From Sipunculus nudus (lineage: Eukaryota > Annelida > Sipuncula > Golfingiida > Sipunculidae), in contig CM049316.1 of the NCBI GenBank assembly GCA_026874595.1, positions 20,361,839-20,425,838 of the forward strand: a stretch of 64,000 nt of DNA, written 5' to 3'. Under the pieces are notes generated by a model. The model ran no database searches. It saw nothing but the letters and a program-made list of their open reading frames with translations, and was not told the origin of the DNA. Positions 48,035 through 59,769 of this stretch are shown here, piece after piece (within the stretch, counting starts at the first letter, position 1; each line of letters begins with the position of its first letter). The position numbers were made by a program, and so were the translations under genes.

Positions 48035-48900
48035 TTTTTCATGGTTCCAATTTTATTTTGCTTTACGTCTTACATCGGTTTCCGTTTTGCGTATAAATAA
48101 TTTGGTCCCAAAGGGTAGACTGCTCCTTAATTATACGACCACTAATACCAGAGTAAACATTGCCTGGTCACGCGTAATTGAGGGTTGGGCTTAAACCAAC
48201 GCATAACATTACAGATTAGTAAAGGACAGTAGACGACATGGTGACATAAAGGACAGGTGCACGGCATAGATCAAAGCGTGATCGTGGATGATCAGACTGG
48301 GTCAGCAATTTTTGCGTCTTTGTTTCACACTGTTTTGTGTGTTATGACATTTATAAGAATTGGCAAATTTCACAGGCAGCTAGAGACCATTAACCGTGTA
48401 TCAATTTGCTGTCAGATTTATAAGCAACTATACATTTACGTTTAGATAGTTTTGATGAGTCATAGGTATTTGTTAGCTCTCACAGTAAGTACTGTTGCTG
48501 GGTGCGCACACTAAGTGTCGAAGTCCGATCAGTTTATGAAGAAGTATAATTTATCATGAATATTTTATATTGTGGTCATGTAGAATGAATCTGTTTAATA
48601 TTGTGTCTGTATTCTTCTTTGGTTAATGATAACTATATATTAACTGTAAATATCGACCAAGCACTCATTGTAAAAGGTAGTGTCTGACTTGTCTAATTTT
48701 TTTTCTAAATATCACATGTAACACGACAAGGCAGTAAGAATATCAGAATTTGTTCTCCAAAACTTCCTAATTCAAAGTGCCTTATCTTATATAATCAAAG
48801 ATGAAAAGTTGGTATGGTCCTTATATACTGTCATGTGTTGTATACAAATAAATATGTCCGCCTAATATGTTAAATTGTGTCTTAATAAGTGAAATATTCA
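48035..48900. other. Non-coding stretch
   Basis: No gene or mobile element recognised. Confidence 0.4.
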
Positions 48901-48902
48901 TT

Positions 48903-48906
<4 letters not shown>

Positions 48907-48947
<41 letters not shown>
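48907..48947. repeat. (TA)n microsatellite
   Basis: TA run. Confidence 0.9.
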
Positions 48948-48950
<3 letters not shown>

Positions 48951-49369
48951 GAACATATTTCTGTACTGAATGAAATGTAAGTATAACTGTTGATGTAAGT
49001 ATGTAATTTACAAAACGGACAACACTTGCAAATACTTCTGAGATTCAGTCCGGATGCCCAAGTGCTGCTCCTGTACACTCTTGTACCACCACTTGCTTGA
49101 TTGAGAAAATATGTCAAGGCTGCTGCAGACCAGACGATGCTGGCCTAAGAATAATCCAGTGCTGGCACCACAGGCAGTGACAAGTGGCATCCTGCTGGTG
49201 ACATGAGTATACAGATGGTCTGTGTCCCTTTAAGGGGTGTGTAACGTAATGCAGAACACGCAGGTTTCTACTGCTAATGCTAATCTATCTTCATGCGCTT
49301 ACAGTTATTATTGAAAAGCGTTTAATCTTTCAATACGTGAGCCAAAATGGTATGCGTTTAAGTATGTCT

Positions 49370-49496
49370 GTTCGTGTGTGTGTGTGTGTGTTTGGTGGCT
49401 ATAGGATGCTGAGATAAGGTCTCCATGAGAAATATATATATTTATATATATATATTTATATATATATATGTATGTATATATATATGTATGTGTGTG

Positions 49497-49531
<35 letters not shown>

Positions 49532-49545
49532 ATATATATATATAG
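49370..49545. repeat. (TG)n and (TA)n microsatellite cluster
   Basis: GTGTGTGTGT near 49375-49390, then TA runs with TTTATA and GTATG interruptions. Confidence 0.9.
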
Positions 49546-49549
49546 TCCA

Positions 49550-51050
49550 CGAACATAATCAGAAGAGAGACCTCAACGCCAACATTTAATCAATCATATA
49601 ATGTAGATCACATATACAGACTGTTGCTAAATTCTCAGCTACCTCTGTAGCCTTCGTCAGAGCGAGTGTCTTGAAATCGAAATCAGTAATCAAAGATGAC
49701 AGTGTGACACTTCGCTAGGTCACCGGGTCTAGCTTGCCCGCTAAACCCATTAACCTGGCTGATGTCTCTTCAGAACTCGCCTTTGCAAATCCACTTGAAA
49801 ACAGGGCTGCTGTCGTATCATTGACATGAAGGGGTTAGTTTAGCAGGAAGAGTATGTGCTAAGTGCCGGGTATTTAGAGAAAAAAGCCAAGTCCTTGGTT
49901 AATACTATTATGGACTGTAACAGGAAACTAATGCATGTAAATATTATACGCCTATAGGAATATGTTTGTTTGTCTTACTCAGTACTCAAAAGCAGTAAGG
50001 GTGATTAAATATATCCAAAGTAAGGTTTAATTTACCCAAGTCAAGAGAAAACAATATAGCTAGTTTATATCAGTAATAAGTTAGAGATCTATAAGTAGAC
50101 TTCAATTTGTGGTCATGACAGATGGTCGTATAGAGGTGTGTTCGACAACTTCCTCCTTTGAAAATTAATATATGCATGTATGTTTGTGCGTGCGCGAATA
50201 TGGACACTTTCTGTTGATTCATCTGTAAATAAGTCAACTGTTGTAATACCTAATGTTATAAAAGGTGTCCTACATAACACTTTACAAATTATATATCGTT
50301 CTCAAAGCTCCCGAGCCAGGGAAAATTTAACGCTTCTATGCAAACTCATTTGAAACGCCCTGTGGAAAGAGCGTAAACGCCTCCTAAAACTTCGGATATA
50401 AGAACCGATATTTTTAGACACAAAACACACGTTAATGCTCTCATGGAGTTATTCATGGGGTTCAGCATGGAATCTAGCCGACATGATTGCGAGTCATGCT
50501 CCAAAAAATTAAGTGACAGCGTCCTAAAAGCTGTGGACAACCAGAATGTATGAGATTTCTTGATCAGACATTGCTACAGGCCGCCTTTGTATCTTCAATG
50601 CACCGGGCTGATGACATCAGCCGTGTCAATCACATTTGTATTGTCTAGCTCACATATTATAGTGCATAATATAATACATTGGTAAATTCAAGTTTCAGAT
50701 CGTTCCGAGGGATATTTTATATAATAATTTAATAAACTTTACTTTTACCTTATTCAAATTTTTCAATACAATCATCTGTGACATGAATCAAGTTGACGTG
50801 TTATTAATAAGGAATGTTTTATACACCAAAATTGATAATTTTTTTACTACGTGCCATTTATATGGTTGAAAACCGTTGCGATAGTGTATACAACGGGTTC
50901 ACTTTTGGCTCCTTGACGGTAATGTCCGTCCAGCAAAGATATATTATAAGACATAGGGTCTACGTATGGTCTACCTGGATACGTGATTTCACTGCTAATG
51001 TTACCAAGCGCGTTGTTCTGTCGATTGACTAAGGCTACTATGCATCACAT
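49550..51050. other. Non-coding stretch
   Basis: A phrase CTACCTCTGTAGCCTTCGTC near 49640 looks like part of a dispersed repeat. Otherwise nothing was recognised. Confidence 0.4.
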
Positions 51051-51059
51051 AAAGCACGC

Positions 51060-51260
51060 GTTACTAATATGTAAATTTGAAAGACTCTCGAGGTCCTCAA
51101 AGCATTATGGCACCCTAATTTGGAAATATCACATGTAATCCGGATTTCTCTGTAGGCCGCGTTTTTCTGTATCCCTGGGCAAAGCTTAAATTGTTCTAGT
51201 TTCGTCTGTACACGGGACCCTGGTTCCACCATCGTAAACTGTAGGAACAAAGGGCTCACG
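51060..51260 (-). pseudogene. Possible inverted N-terminal TLR fragment
   Basis: On the minus strand one frame near 51070-51110 reads CFEDLESLSNL, matching the AFEGLSNLRTL stretch of the intact TLR. The plus strand here, GTAAATTTGAAAGACTCTC, resembles GTAAATTTGAAAGTCCCTC at 31446. The intact gene continues with exactly the part found on the plus strand from 51450, which would mean an inversion break between them. The match is short. Confidence 0.4.
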
Positions 51261-51449
51261 GATATTCCATTTTTTGGTAAAAATAACGTTTCAAAGTTTA
51301 CACTGTCTGGAAAACAAATACCCCGAAAAAAAAGAATAGTTCATTTGTCAACTGCTGTTACTTAGAGATATGCAACTTGCGAAGTTCCGGCATTTCTACA
51401 CAAAAAGAAGGGTCATATATGGGTCTCACCACTTTACAAATCCTAGACC

Positions 51450-52760
51450 TTCTCTTGGCTCGGACACCAAAGCACTGATGTCAAACGTCTTGAAGCTCCT
51501 AATAAATTTAGAAACTCTAGATCTGTCTTTGAATTCTGAACTGGGAAATGATAAGTATAGAATTTTAACTTCTTTGTTGCTGTCCCTGACAAAGAACAGA
51601 TTAAGCACACTCCTGCTGATATATGTTTATTGGTCAAGTGTGTTTTCAGATAATTTTATCACTTTGGAATTATTAAACTTTATTAAGACACCTTCACTCA
51701 GGAAACATGAAATCAGCAGAAAGAGAATGTCATCCTTTTCGAGTTTGCTGATTGGTTTTACCCCAAACCTAGATGAACTTTATGTGAGCGTCAACCACCT
51801 GTCATTGTAATCATTCCGGTTGGGTCTTCGACATCTTAAAGTTTGAGACAAAAGTCAACAAGCACCGGAAATACTTTCAGGTCATACAGACAAAAAAAAA
51901 AAATTCCACTAGCAGCAGACATGCCAATTTCAGTACTCTGAAATTTGGAACATCACTAAAAATGTTCAGAAGGACATGTTTACAACAACATATCACTTTT
52001 CCATTCCATGGCCAATGAAATCGCCAATTTTGGCATAATCAACCCCAATGTATATCTATCCTTGCAGAATAAAAACACTCAACTATATATATACATAGAC
52101 CTTTCGGAAAACAAACTGGTCTAGTTCAGGGGTTTAAAAGAGTTTTGAAAACAGAGTAAAACAAAGCACTAGCTTAGAATGGTTGTATACTATAGCAGGT
52201 ATAATGGATTGTTTTGTCCTTTCTTTGTCGGTTTCCGTAATTGCGTATTGGTACAGATTAGACATAAAGGATTTCTGCATTTGTCTGAAAATCCAGCGGG
52301 AGCTGTACGCCGAATTATGTGCAACAGACGGGGCGTTTCAATAGGATGCTTTTGTAGCTTTAAGCGAGAGAAAATTACCTTGGGTTGAGAATCATCATAT
52401 CGCAAATCTTATAGAATGGATATGGAGTTTCATTTGTGTGTTCATTGCAGAGATTTTGAAATTGGGTGGCTGATTGAAGAAAATATCCCTCGAAGCATTT
52501 CCACAACTCGTTAAACCATCATTGTGCTATCAAAACATTTTATTCAAAGTGTTTGGTGTAAATTTGAAATGCACATGGCCCGGATCCACATGATGTAACA
52601 GGGGATGGATAAATGAATTGTTCCTTTGCTTGAAGAAGTTCCGATTGCAAACATGCCACGCACTCTTGTGGCCATCTTGAGCCTCACACCTATTGCTTGT
52701 GATCTGGAGAGGATATAATAAACCATGTCCCTGCATTTTGGTCACGACTACGGTCCGCTC
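51450..52760 (+). pseudogene. Third Toll-like receptor, heavily decayed
   Basis: LRR sequence at 51450-51810 (LINLETLDLSLNSELGNDKY, ELLNFIKTPSL) aligns with the ectodomain of the TLR at 29412-31763. Downstream, 52180-52740 gives the transmembrane stretch (FVLSLSVSVIAYWYRLDIK), then TIR pieces (QRELYAELCATDGAF, DAFVAL, CRDFEIGWLIEE, VWCKFEMHMARIHM) broken by several stops, for example a stop inside the box 1 motif and another after ARIHM. Much of the middle ectodomain is missing or unrecognisable. It lies in the opposite orientation to the two tandem TLRs. Confidence 0.82.
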
Positions 52761-53287
52761 TGGGTAAAGCACATGAACAATATAACTCAGTATATGAAAC
52801 TTGATTCTTGTATTGGCTTCATGAGGATGTACGTTTACCATTGCCAGACCTGTCAGAAATGTAATATTCAGTGCCTGATACATCTGCCGTTTGAGGTCAT
52901 AATTGCCAATGTACCTCAATTATTATCCTATATACTCTTTAAATAATCCATGTGTCACTGTTTATGTATATACAACATGTTAAAGTATCAAACGTCAACA
53001 TTATCCCATTGCACATTGCACATATTATTTTATGTAAGTTATAAACACTGCAAATGCTTATTTGTTTATCATGTGGCAAATCGTTGAATATATTCATTAT
53101 TCACAGTGAGCATGATGTTATTCAATTTTGACTTATAGTGTTATAAATCTAGGTAAATAGGCATATACCCCTGTGATCAAGTTCAGTCTTACAGCTAGTT
53201 AAGCTTAGGCACAACGTTTTCTTGTTTTTTTTTACAGAGCTGGGATATCGTCTGTTTTATATAAACGCATTTTCACACATAGGCCAG

Positions 53288-53990
53288 AAGTTTATTTTAG
53301 TATCGCCTGAAGCGCCTCATATCTAGAAGGAAAGGAAGCGTAATGGCGATGAAATGGAAAGATAAGAGGGATGTGATGATGCTGTCGACAATGCACGGGG
53401 GTGGTACGGGAAAGACTGGAAAACGAAACAGAAACGGGAATTTTATGTTAAAACCAAAGTGCATCATTGACTGTAATAGAGGGATGTGCGGGGTGGATCG
53501 GAACGACCAGCTGAACAAATATTATTCTGGCCTTCGGAAAACGCTAAAATGGTACAGGAAAATAGGACGTACTGCATTACATCGAAATAAGCGTGAATAA
53601 TTCGTACCTTTTGTACAAAAAAGTGGGCGGCAAAGAACCGATACTGTGGTTCAGAAAAGAGGTGATTCGGGGTCTATTAGAAAAACATGATACTGGTTTG
53701 TCGGATGATCAATTATTGACACCGATATAGAAATAGAAACATGAGGGACAGGGCCAACCAGGCACAGCTCAAGCCAGCACATACGACTTTCTGGGACGCC
53801 GCACTATCCGGAAATAGTGCCACCGACGTCCGCAAAGGAGAAACCTACGAGACGATGTGTTGTTTGCACAAAACAAAAAATTCGTCGAGAATCACGATAT
53901 CAGTGCAAGAACTGCCCAACAAAACCAGGTCTCTGCGTATATCCATGTTTTGAACTCTATACCATACGGTGGTGGATTATTGATTATAAT
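53288..53990 (+). pseudogene. piggyBac-type transposase remnant (C-terminal part)
   Basis: Three frames in order cover the end of a piggyBac transposase: SVMAMKWKDKRDVMMLSTMH and GMCGVDRNDQLNKYYSG at 53325-53600; SYLLYKKVGGKEPILWFRKE at about 53600-53730; and the C-terminal cysteine-rich domain (CVVCTKQK, CKNCPTKPGLCVYPCFELY) at 53817-53975. Frameshifts separate them, the N-terminal catalytic part is missing and no TTAA-flanked ends were found. It is an inactive fragment. Confidence 0.85.
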
Positions 53991-54053
53991 TGGGTTGAAT
54001 ACAGAGAAATGCACACATAGATATGCATTTTTTTGTTTACTTTTAGATAAGAT

Positions 54054-54054
<1 letters not shown>

Positions 54055-54120
<66 letters not shown>
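54055..54120. repeat. (TA)n microsatellite, left flank of TIR element
   Basis: TA run abutting the element at 54121. Confidence 0.92.
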
Positions 54121-54124
<4 letters not shown>

Positions 54125-56092
54125 TGCCCTAATTAGGCAAAAGGCAGTAAGTTCTCTAAAGATGATTTTGAGTAATTGCCCTTTAAAGTGTTTTTAAGTG
54201 TCCCATTAAGACCAATATCAGCAGGTACCGAACTTTATATTTTATATGTACATTATTATAACAGTATTTAACTGGTTACTGGCGGAAGCATTCCAGCCAT
54301 TTGTTTTTTTTAATATTACGAGAACTGTCTTTTGCCTTATTACTGCAGAAGCGATTATATATTACCATCCGAAGGCAAAAAGCAGTAACTGCACAGTCGT
54401 TGATTCTGAATTTGATTAATTACCCTTTCCAAGTGGTTCAAGTGTCACATCACATCATTAACACAAACATTTTTCAGACTGACGTTAACATCATCTTAAA
54501 ACCATGACAACAAGCTCACAAAAATGTAATTTTAAGCCAAAACTTATAAACAAAGTAAGGCATAATAAAAATAAACCACAGATGCGCATCTGCATAGGGA
54601 TTTCTACTTATACAAGTATACCTATCTTTTCCTATAGGTATTTTGTTTAAAATATTCTATAATATTTTCTCTATATTGGTCGACTTATTTTGATTTTTGT
54701 AATTGTTCCATTTCTTACATGATCAACCAGAACTTGAAAAACGAAGTTAAGCTATGTTTTTATAATGACACAAATGTCTATTAATGTTTCCACTCAGACC
54801 ATTATTTTAATATATTTATGGCACTGAAATCGACCAGAACAGTCAACAATTCGTTGAGCAAATAATAACATTGTTTCAAGAATGAAGATAATATTGATAA
54901 TAAACATTAGGACATGATTAAATAAATTTGAACCTAAGACTGTATTCAGCTACAGGCAGAGTTTGTTTAGATTTTTTAATAAAGGTTAACCATCATGTCC
55001 TTTGATGTCTGAAATCTGCTTAACCTGACATCTTACTAAGTTCAGTTTCCTCAACGAGACTGTTTAACGTAAAGATCTTTTAACAAATATTTAAAAAATT
55101 ACTTTATTGGGATATGCCGGAAAAAAATAACACAGCCTGTCTACATGTAAAGTTTCAACTTATCTGGGCTGATGGTCTAACTTTATGCTCGGGTAATGAT
55201 CCATTTTCTGAGCTTCTGAAGTATTACAACTTGTGTCTTTGCTTCCTATAGTAAAAATATAGGACAGCTATTTACGGTCAGGTATGCTGAAATTTAGTGA
55301 AAAGTCGAATATTTCTTTACGTGAAGCGTGATCTTTGCGAAGTGTCCAAACGAAGTGTCCTCTGTTGGGGGATAAATAAGTGTCTTTTTCAAAAATACAA
55401 GAAAAATGATTAAATATGAAAACATTAAAGTGGTTGTACCAGTCTTCAGCAGCATCTCAAGATTTTCAGGGATCATTTTTTAGATCATATTTCATAAAAA
55501 TTTACATAGCCATTCTCGAAGTCTGATCCTGTATAAAGTTACTAAATTTTCCTAATATATACTGAAAAATTCCCCCCGTAACTGTATTAGTACATGATAG
55601 TTATTTCTCATCCCCATACCCAAGACAATCTAGTGGCATTTAAAGTTTGGATATTCAATGTGCTGCCGATCCCATTTTGCCATTTCTGCTCAGTGGAAGG
55701 ATAGACCCATCGCTGAAATATGTGATTCTCAAAATTACATGTAAAGCCTGTACTTTCGTCCAAGGTGACCTGTTAGGACGCTGTTTGTCAAGCTGGAACT
55801 TCAAAAGTACTGAGAATATTATTTGGACCCTTCTGAATGTAGAGCGAGACTGTAATAAATCAATGACAATTAGCATTCTGAATTCCATAACAATCAATCT
55901 TACTTATATTAAATGTGGTCTTTTGTTGATGTTTTACTGAATGGATACTTCACTTCCTAGAAGCGTTTCTGTACCCAGAGAATATAAGTTAATTAACCTA
56001 ATCCTGGATTTTCCACAGATGACTAACAAGGACTGTCAGCATGTTGACTTTCTGGCTTAATAGTTTCTATCTCCCTTAGATAACCTAAAATG

Positions 56093-56146
<54 letters not shown>

Positions 56147-56641
56147 GTCGTGTCCGTATTTCACCAAAGTTTTTCCTGCTATATAGTTTCACAATCTATT
56201 ATGTTTTAATTTGTTATACATCTTTTCTGCAGAGCCATTGAATTCATCTGCATGTCGGAGAAAGATTCATCGTTCATAGTTTTTCAGAAAGAAATTTGTT
56301 TAACTATCACGAACAAATAGCAGTATCGTGATGTCAGTTTACGGAATATATGCTCATCCTTAGGTAAAGAAGAGCAGTAAGTGTTCTTACTGCTATTTGC
56401 CTTAGGATTTCTTAATGCTTCCTGTGCGGAAAAAGCAGTAAGTGAAGATACTGCTTTTTACTTCAGTATTGTGGTGTGTAAACGCAAATATTGTGATGTT
56501 ACTGCCCTCATATCTCGGGATTCCCGAGGGCTAGGACGTAGCAACACATATATCTGATAGCACACATACTGCTATTGAAGATTTGAGCGTTAACTCATTT
56601 TGCCCAAACATGGAATTACTGCCTTTTGCCTTTGCTCGGCA

Positions 56642-56645
<4 letters not shown>
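54121..56645. mobile_element. Non-coding TIR element set in (TA)n, 2.5 kb
   Basis: The left end ATACTGCC...GGCAAAAGGCAGTAA (54121-54150) is matched by an inverted copy at 56616-56645, 24 of 30 bases identical with all mismatches in a 7-base centre. GCAGTA motifs, often next to GGCAAAA, recur inside both ends (near 54345, 54387, 56373, 56390, 56435, 56450), as subterminal transposase-binding repeats would. (TA)n tracts flank both sides. No frame above about 97 codons and no transposase was found, so it would be non-autonomous. A (CT)n(TA)n tract at 56095-56147 lies inside. Confidence 0.6.

Positions 56646-56697
<52 letters not shown>
56642..56697. repeat. (TA)n microsatellite, right flank of TIR element
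   Basis: TA run starting at the end of the element. Confidence 0.92.
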
Positions 56698-56700
<3 letters not shown>

Positions 56701-57017
56701 CATTTTTTATATACCGTATGTCGCATGACATGTATATATTCGAATGAAGACTGAGACATGCACACTTTGAAATAAACACGTTTTATATATATTTATGTTA
56801 TATATTATAAATTATATATATATTATATATATGTCGTATGTCACATGGCATGTAAATATACACGAGATACTATTCTGTAGATTTGTATATAATGCGGGGA
56901 TGAACACGGAATTATGCATATATATATACATGTGTTTTTATATTTATATATTTTATATATATATATATATATTTATATTTTATATATATTTGAGTCATAT
57001 GGCATGAACAGTTTTAT

Positions 57018-57108
57018 TCTTAGTATATAAGCAGTAAGTAGTGATATATAAGCATGATGTGCCGACCTCTCTCTGCTTTTCTTTCGCTCCCTCTGTCTTA
57101 TCTCTCAA

Positions 57109-57163
<55 letters not shown>

Positions 57164-57378
57164 TATATATATATATTGTATATATATATATATATAGGCG
57201 TTGAAATGTACATATGAACTGGGTATGGTACACGATATCTACACACACAATATTTATATTTATTACTATTTGTATATAGATACTTTATTCTTATAAGTAT
57301 ATAAGCAGTAAGTAGTGATATATAAGCATGATGTGCACAAACCTCTCTCTTCTCTTGTTCCTTCTGTCTTCTCCCTCT

Positions 57379-57416
<38 letters not shown>

Positions 57417-57530
57417 TTTGAAATGTACATATGAACTTAGTATGGGACACGATATCTAGAAACAGATATTTATTTTTTATTTTTATTTGTATAGATGTAA
57501 TAAACGGATATTATATTTATTTGTTGTTTA
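57018..57530. repeat. Tandem duplication, about 276 bp, with internal (TA)n
   Basis: AAGCAGTAAGTAGTGATATA occurs near 57030 and 57306, each followed by a CTCTCTC-rich stretch, a (TA)n tract (57115-57196 and 57381-57414) and GAAATGTACATATGAACT. The GCAGTAAG motif also links it to the TIR element just upstream. Confidence 0.85.
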
Positions 57531-57539
57531 CTTGTGAAT

Positions 57540-58870
57540 GCTGAGAGAGACTGATGTGAGAAATGCCCAGTGAGTGTTCACCAATTGCTCTGGCCCAGTG
57601 CTAGGGATCTCCGTTCTATGGTTTTATGGCCCCCTGCGTAATCAGATTATCAGCCCTCACTATCAGCTAATTAGCACCATCACAGTCCCCGCCCGGACCT
57701 CTGGGGTATGACTGTTGCAGCCTGTGGAATCCTGACACTGGGGGTATATTTCGGCTGGCAGTGGATGTGCGACATTTAAGAGAGTAGAGAACTTTTCGAC
57801 TGAAAGGAGGAAGATAAAAAAGCTACACAAGTTATGGAAATCGAAATTTTTCTGGGCAAAATATGTCATGGGGTAATCCACCTTAATTGTGAAAACAAAA
57901 TCCATAAGAAATGGAAAAAAAATAAATAAAAAATAATTACCGACTTACAATGTAAAAGCAAAGGACTTTAAATGATAAATTGGAGACTGTTTAATAAAAA
58001 ATTGGTGTAACATCTTGGAAATGTATCATTACCGGTAAAGTGAAGTTAGGTAAATTTAGTAAGCATGTACATTTGTTAACAAATGTTCTGATTTCAAATG
58101 TAAACTTTGTAGTTTATCATCGAGTTGAAAGGACCTCTGGAGGCAAACTGAAAAAAAGGACAAATTTTCACCCACACTCCATTTGAAAGATGCATCTTAG
58201 TATGACGTATCTTGAGATCAAGCGCATAGTGAAGGCTGACGACCATGCAGATGTGCATTGACCCTCCTAGAGGGACATGCAGTGTTCTTATGTGCAATTT
58301 GTGTGTTTTTAATCAAAATAATGCACGTGACCGCCACAAATTGATTTGCAATAATCAAGCAGCTTCAAAGAGAACAGAATTAAGACTTTGACAGAGATTG
58401 AAGGGGGAAAAATCAACCTTAACACAATATGAACAGAATAAACATAAATACGAAGATGTTTATTCTCAGGTATGACCGGTGGAGTAGAATGGAACAATCT
58501 GTCCCAGACACGAATCCGGGGGGGTTGGGGGGTTGGGTTATATTCATTTTTTCCAATTAATACTCTAATTTTGCTTTCATACAAACGATCTCAATTTTGA
58601 TTTAATATATATATATATATACGCCACTGAGTCATTTTATGGCCTCCCACCCTTGGAAACTCCCTTATCCAAACCCTGGGTCTGCCCCTTTATTCTCCAT
58701 TAATTATAACAACTTTAGTCACTGTATAAAATATATCTTTATTACTCAAACCATATTATCTAGAGTGCTATTGGGACATCACGAAAACGTTAATAATAAT
58801 GTCCTTTGTGAGTGGTGCAAATTAAAAACACACACCCATTAATATTATACTTTAAGAAATAACCATAATT
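57540..58870. other. Non-coding stretch
   Basis: No gene was recognised; short (TA)n at 58603-58622. Confidence 0.4.
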
Positions 58871-58879
58871 AATCTCAAA

Positions 58880-59760
58880 TATGGGCAGTCGACAAGCATG
58901 TGTCCGGTAGGTCAGAAGGAATGGAAATGGATTGAGGCATAGACAGACACCAAAAAAAATATTGTTGGTAGTGCCACCAACTGCAGTCTGTGTAGGAGAT
59001 AACGCTATCCATGATCTTTGGACATGCACATTTTTAGGTGGTCCAACCACTTTTTTTAAACCAAAATAGAGGCATGGATGGACAACATGCAAAAACGGTT
59101 GTAGTTGACGCCAACAGTATTGCATGAGAGTTAAAGCTATACCCAAGATCCTTGGACATGCAGAATTCCAGGCTGATATGTGAAGCCACTGCTGACATAT
59201 GTGCATGGACTTATTTTATGCAAACGAGAATGTAAGTGGTGCCACCAGTCTGTGCACGAGATAGCTAATCGAGAGGGATAGACAAGCAATATTCCAGGCT
59301 GATAAAAAATGCCACTCCTAAGATAGGTACGATATTCACTAAAATGGACGCAGACGGATGTGACGCAAAAACGGTTGTATGTGGCGCCCCCAGTCTTGTA
59401 TAAGAGGAAAATATGTATAATACGAAAATGTAACTGTTGGTGGCGCTACCTGCCTTATGTACGAGAAAGCTTTCAATGATGGAGGGACCTGCAACATACC
59501 AGGCCGATACGTGAAACCACTCCTGTGGCATGTGTGATCTTCACCTAAAGCAGATGCACGAATAGCCGCCAAATGTAATCACTAACAGTCTTGGGTACTA
59601 GATAAAGGTATATAAGATCTATGATCATGCATAATTTCAGGCCAATATATTATACTTCTCCTGAGATATACATGTGAAACGACGCATCTGAAATGGATGG
59701 ATAGTTGGAAACCATGTAGATCTAGAGGGGGTCTAGGCGGTCGCTTTTGCGCCGCAACAC
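58880..59760. repeat. Degenerate tandem array, unit roughly 150-180 bp
   Basis: Blocks such as GGTGCCACCAGTCT, ATCCTTGGACATGCAGAAT, TTCCAGGCTGATA and GCAAAAACGGTTGTA recur in the same order about five times. The minus-strand frames across it (for example around 58790-59206) share VxPPT and YxPG-type phrases because of the repeats and should not be taken as genes. Confidence 0.75.
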
Positions 59761-59769
59761 CCATTTTTC

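Noticed and set aside
58790-59764. Minus-strand frames of 60-138 codons
   Set aside because: They run through a degenerate tandem array, overlap each other in different frames and share repeat-derived phrases.
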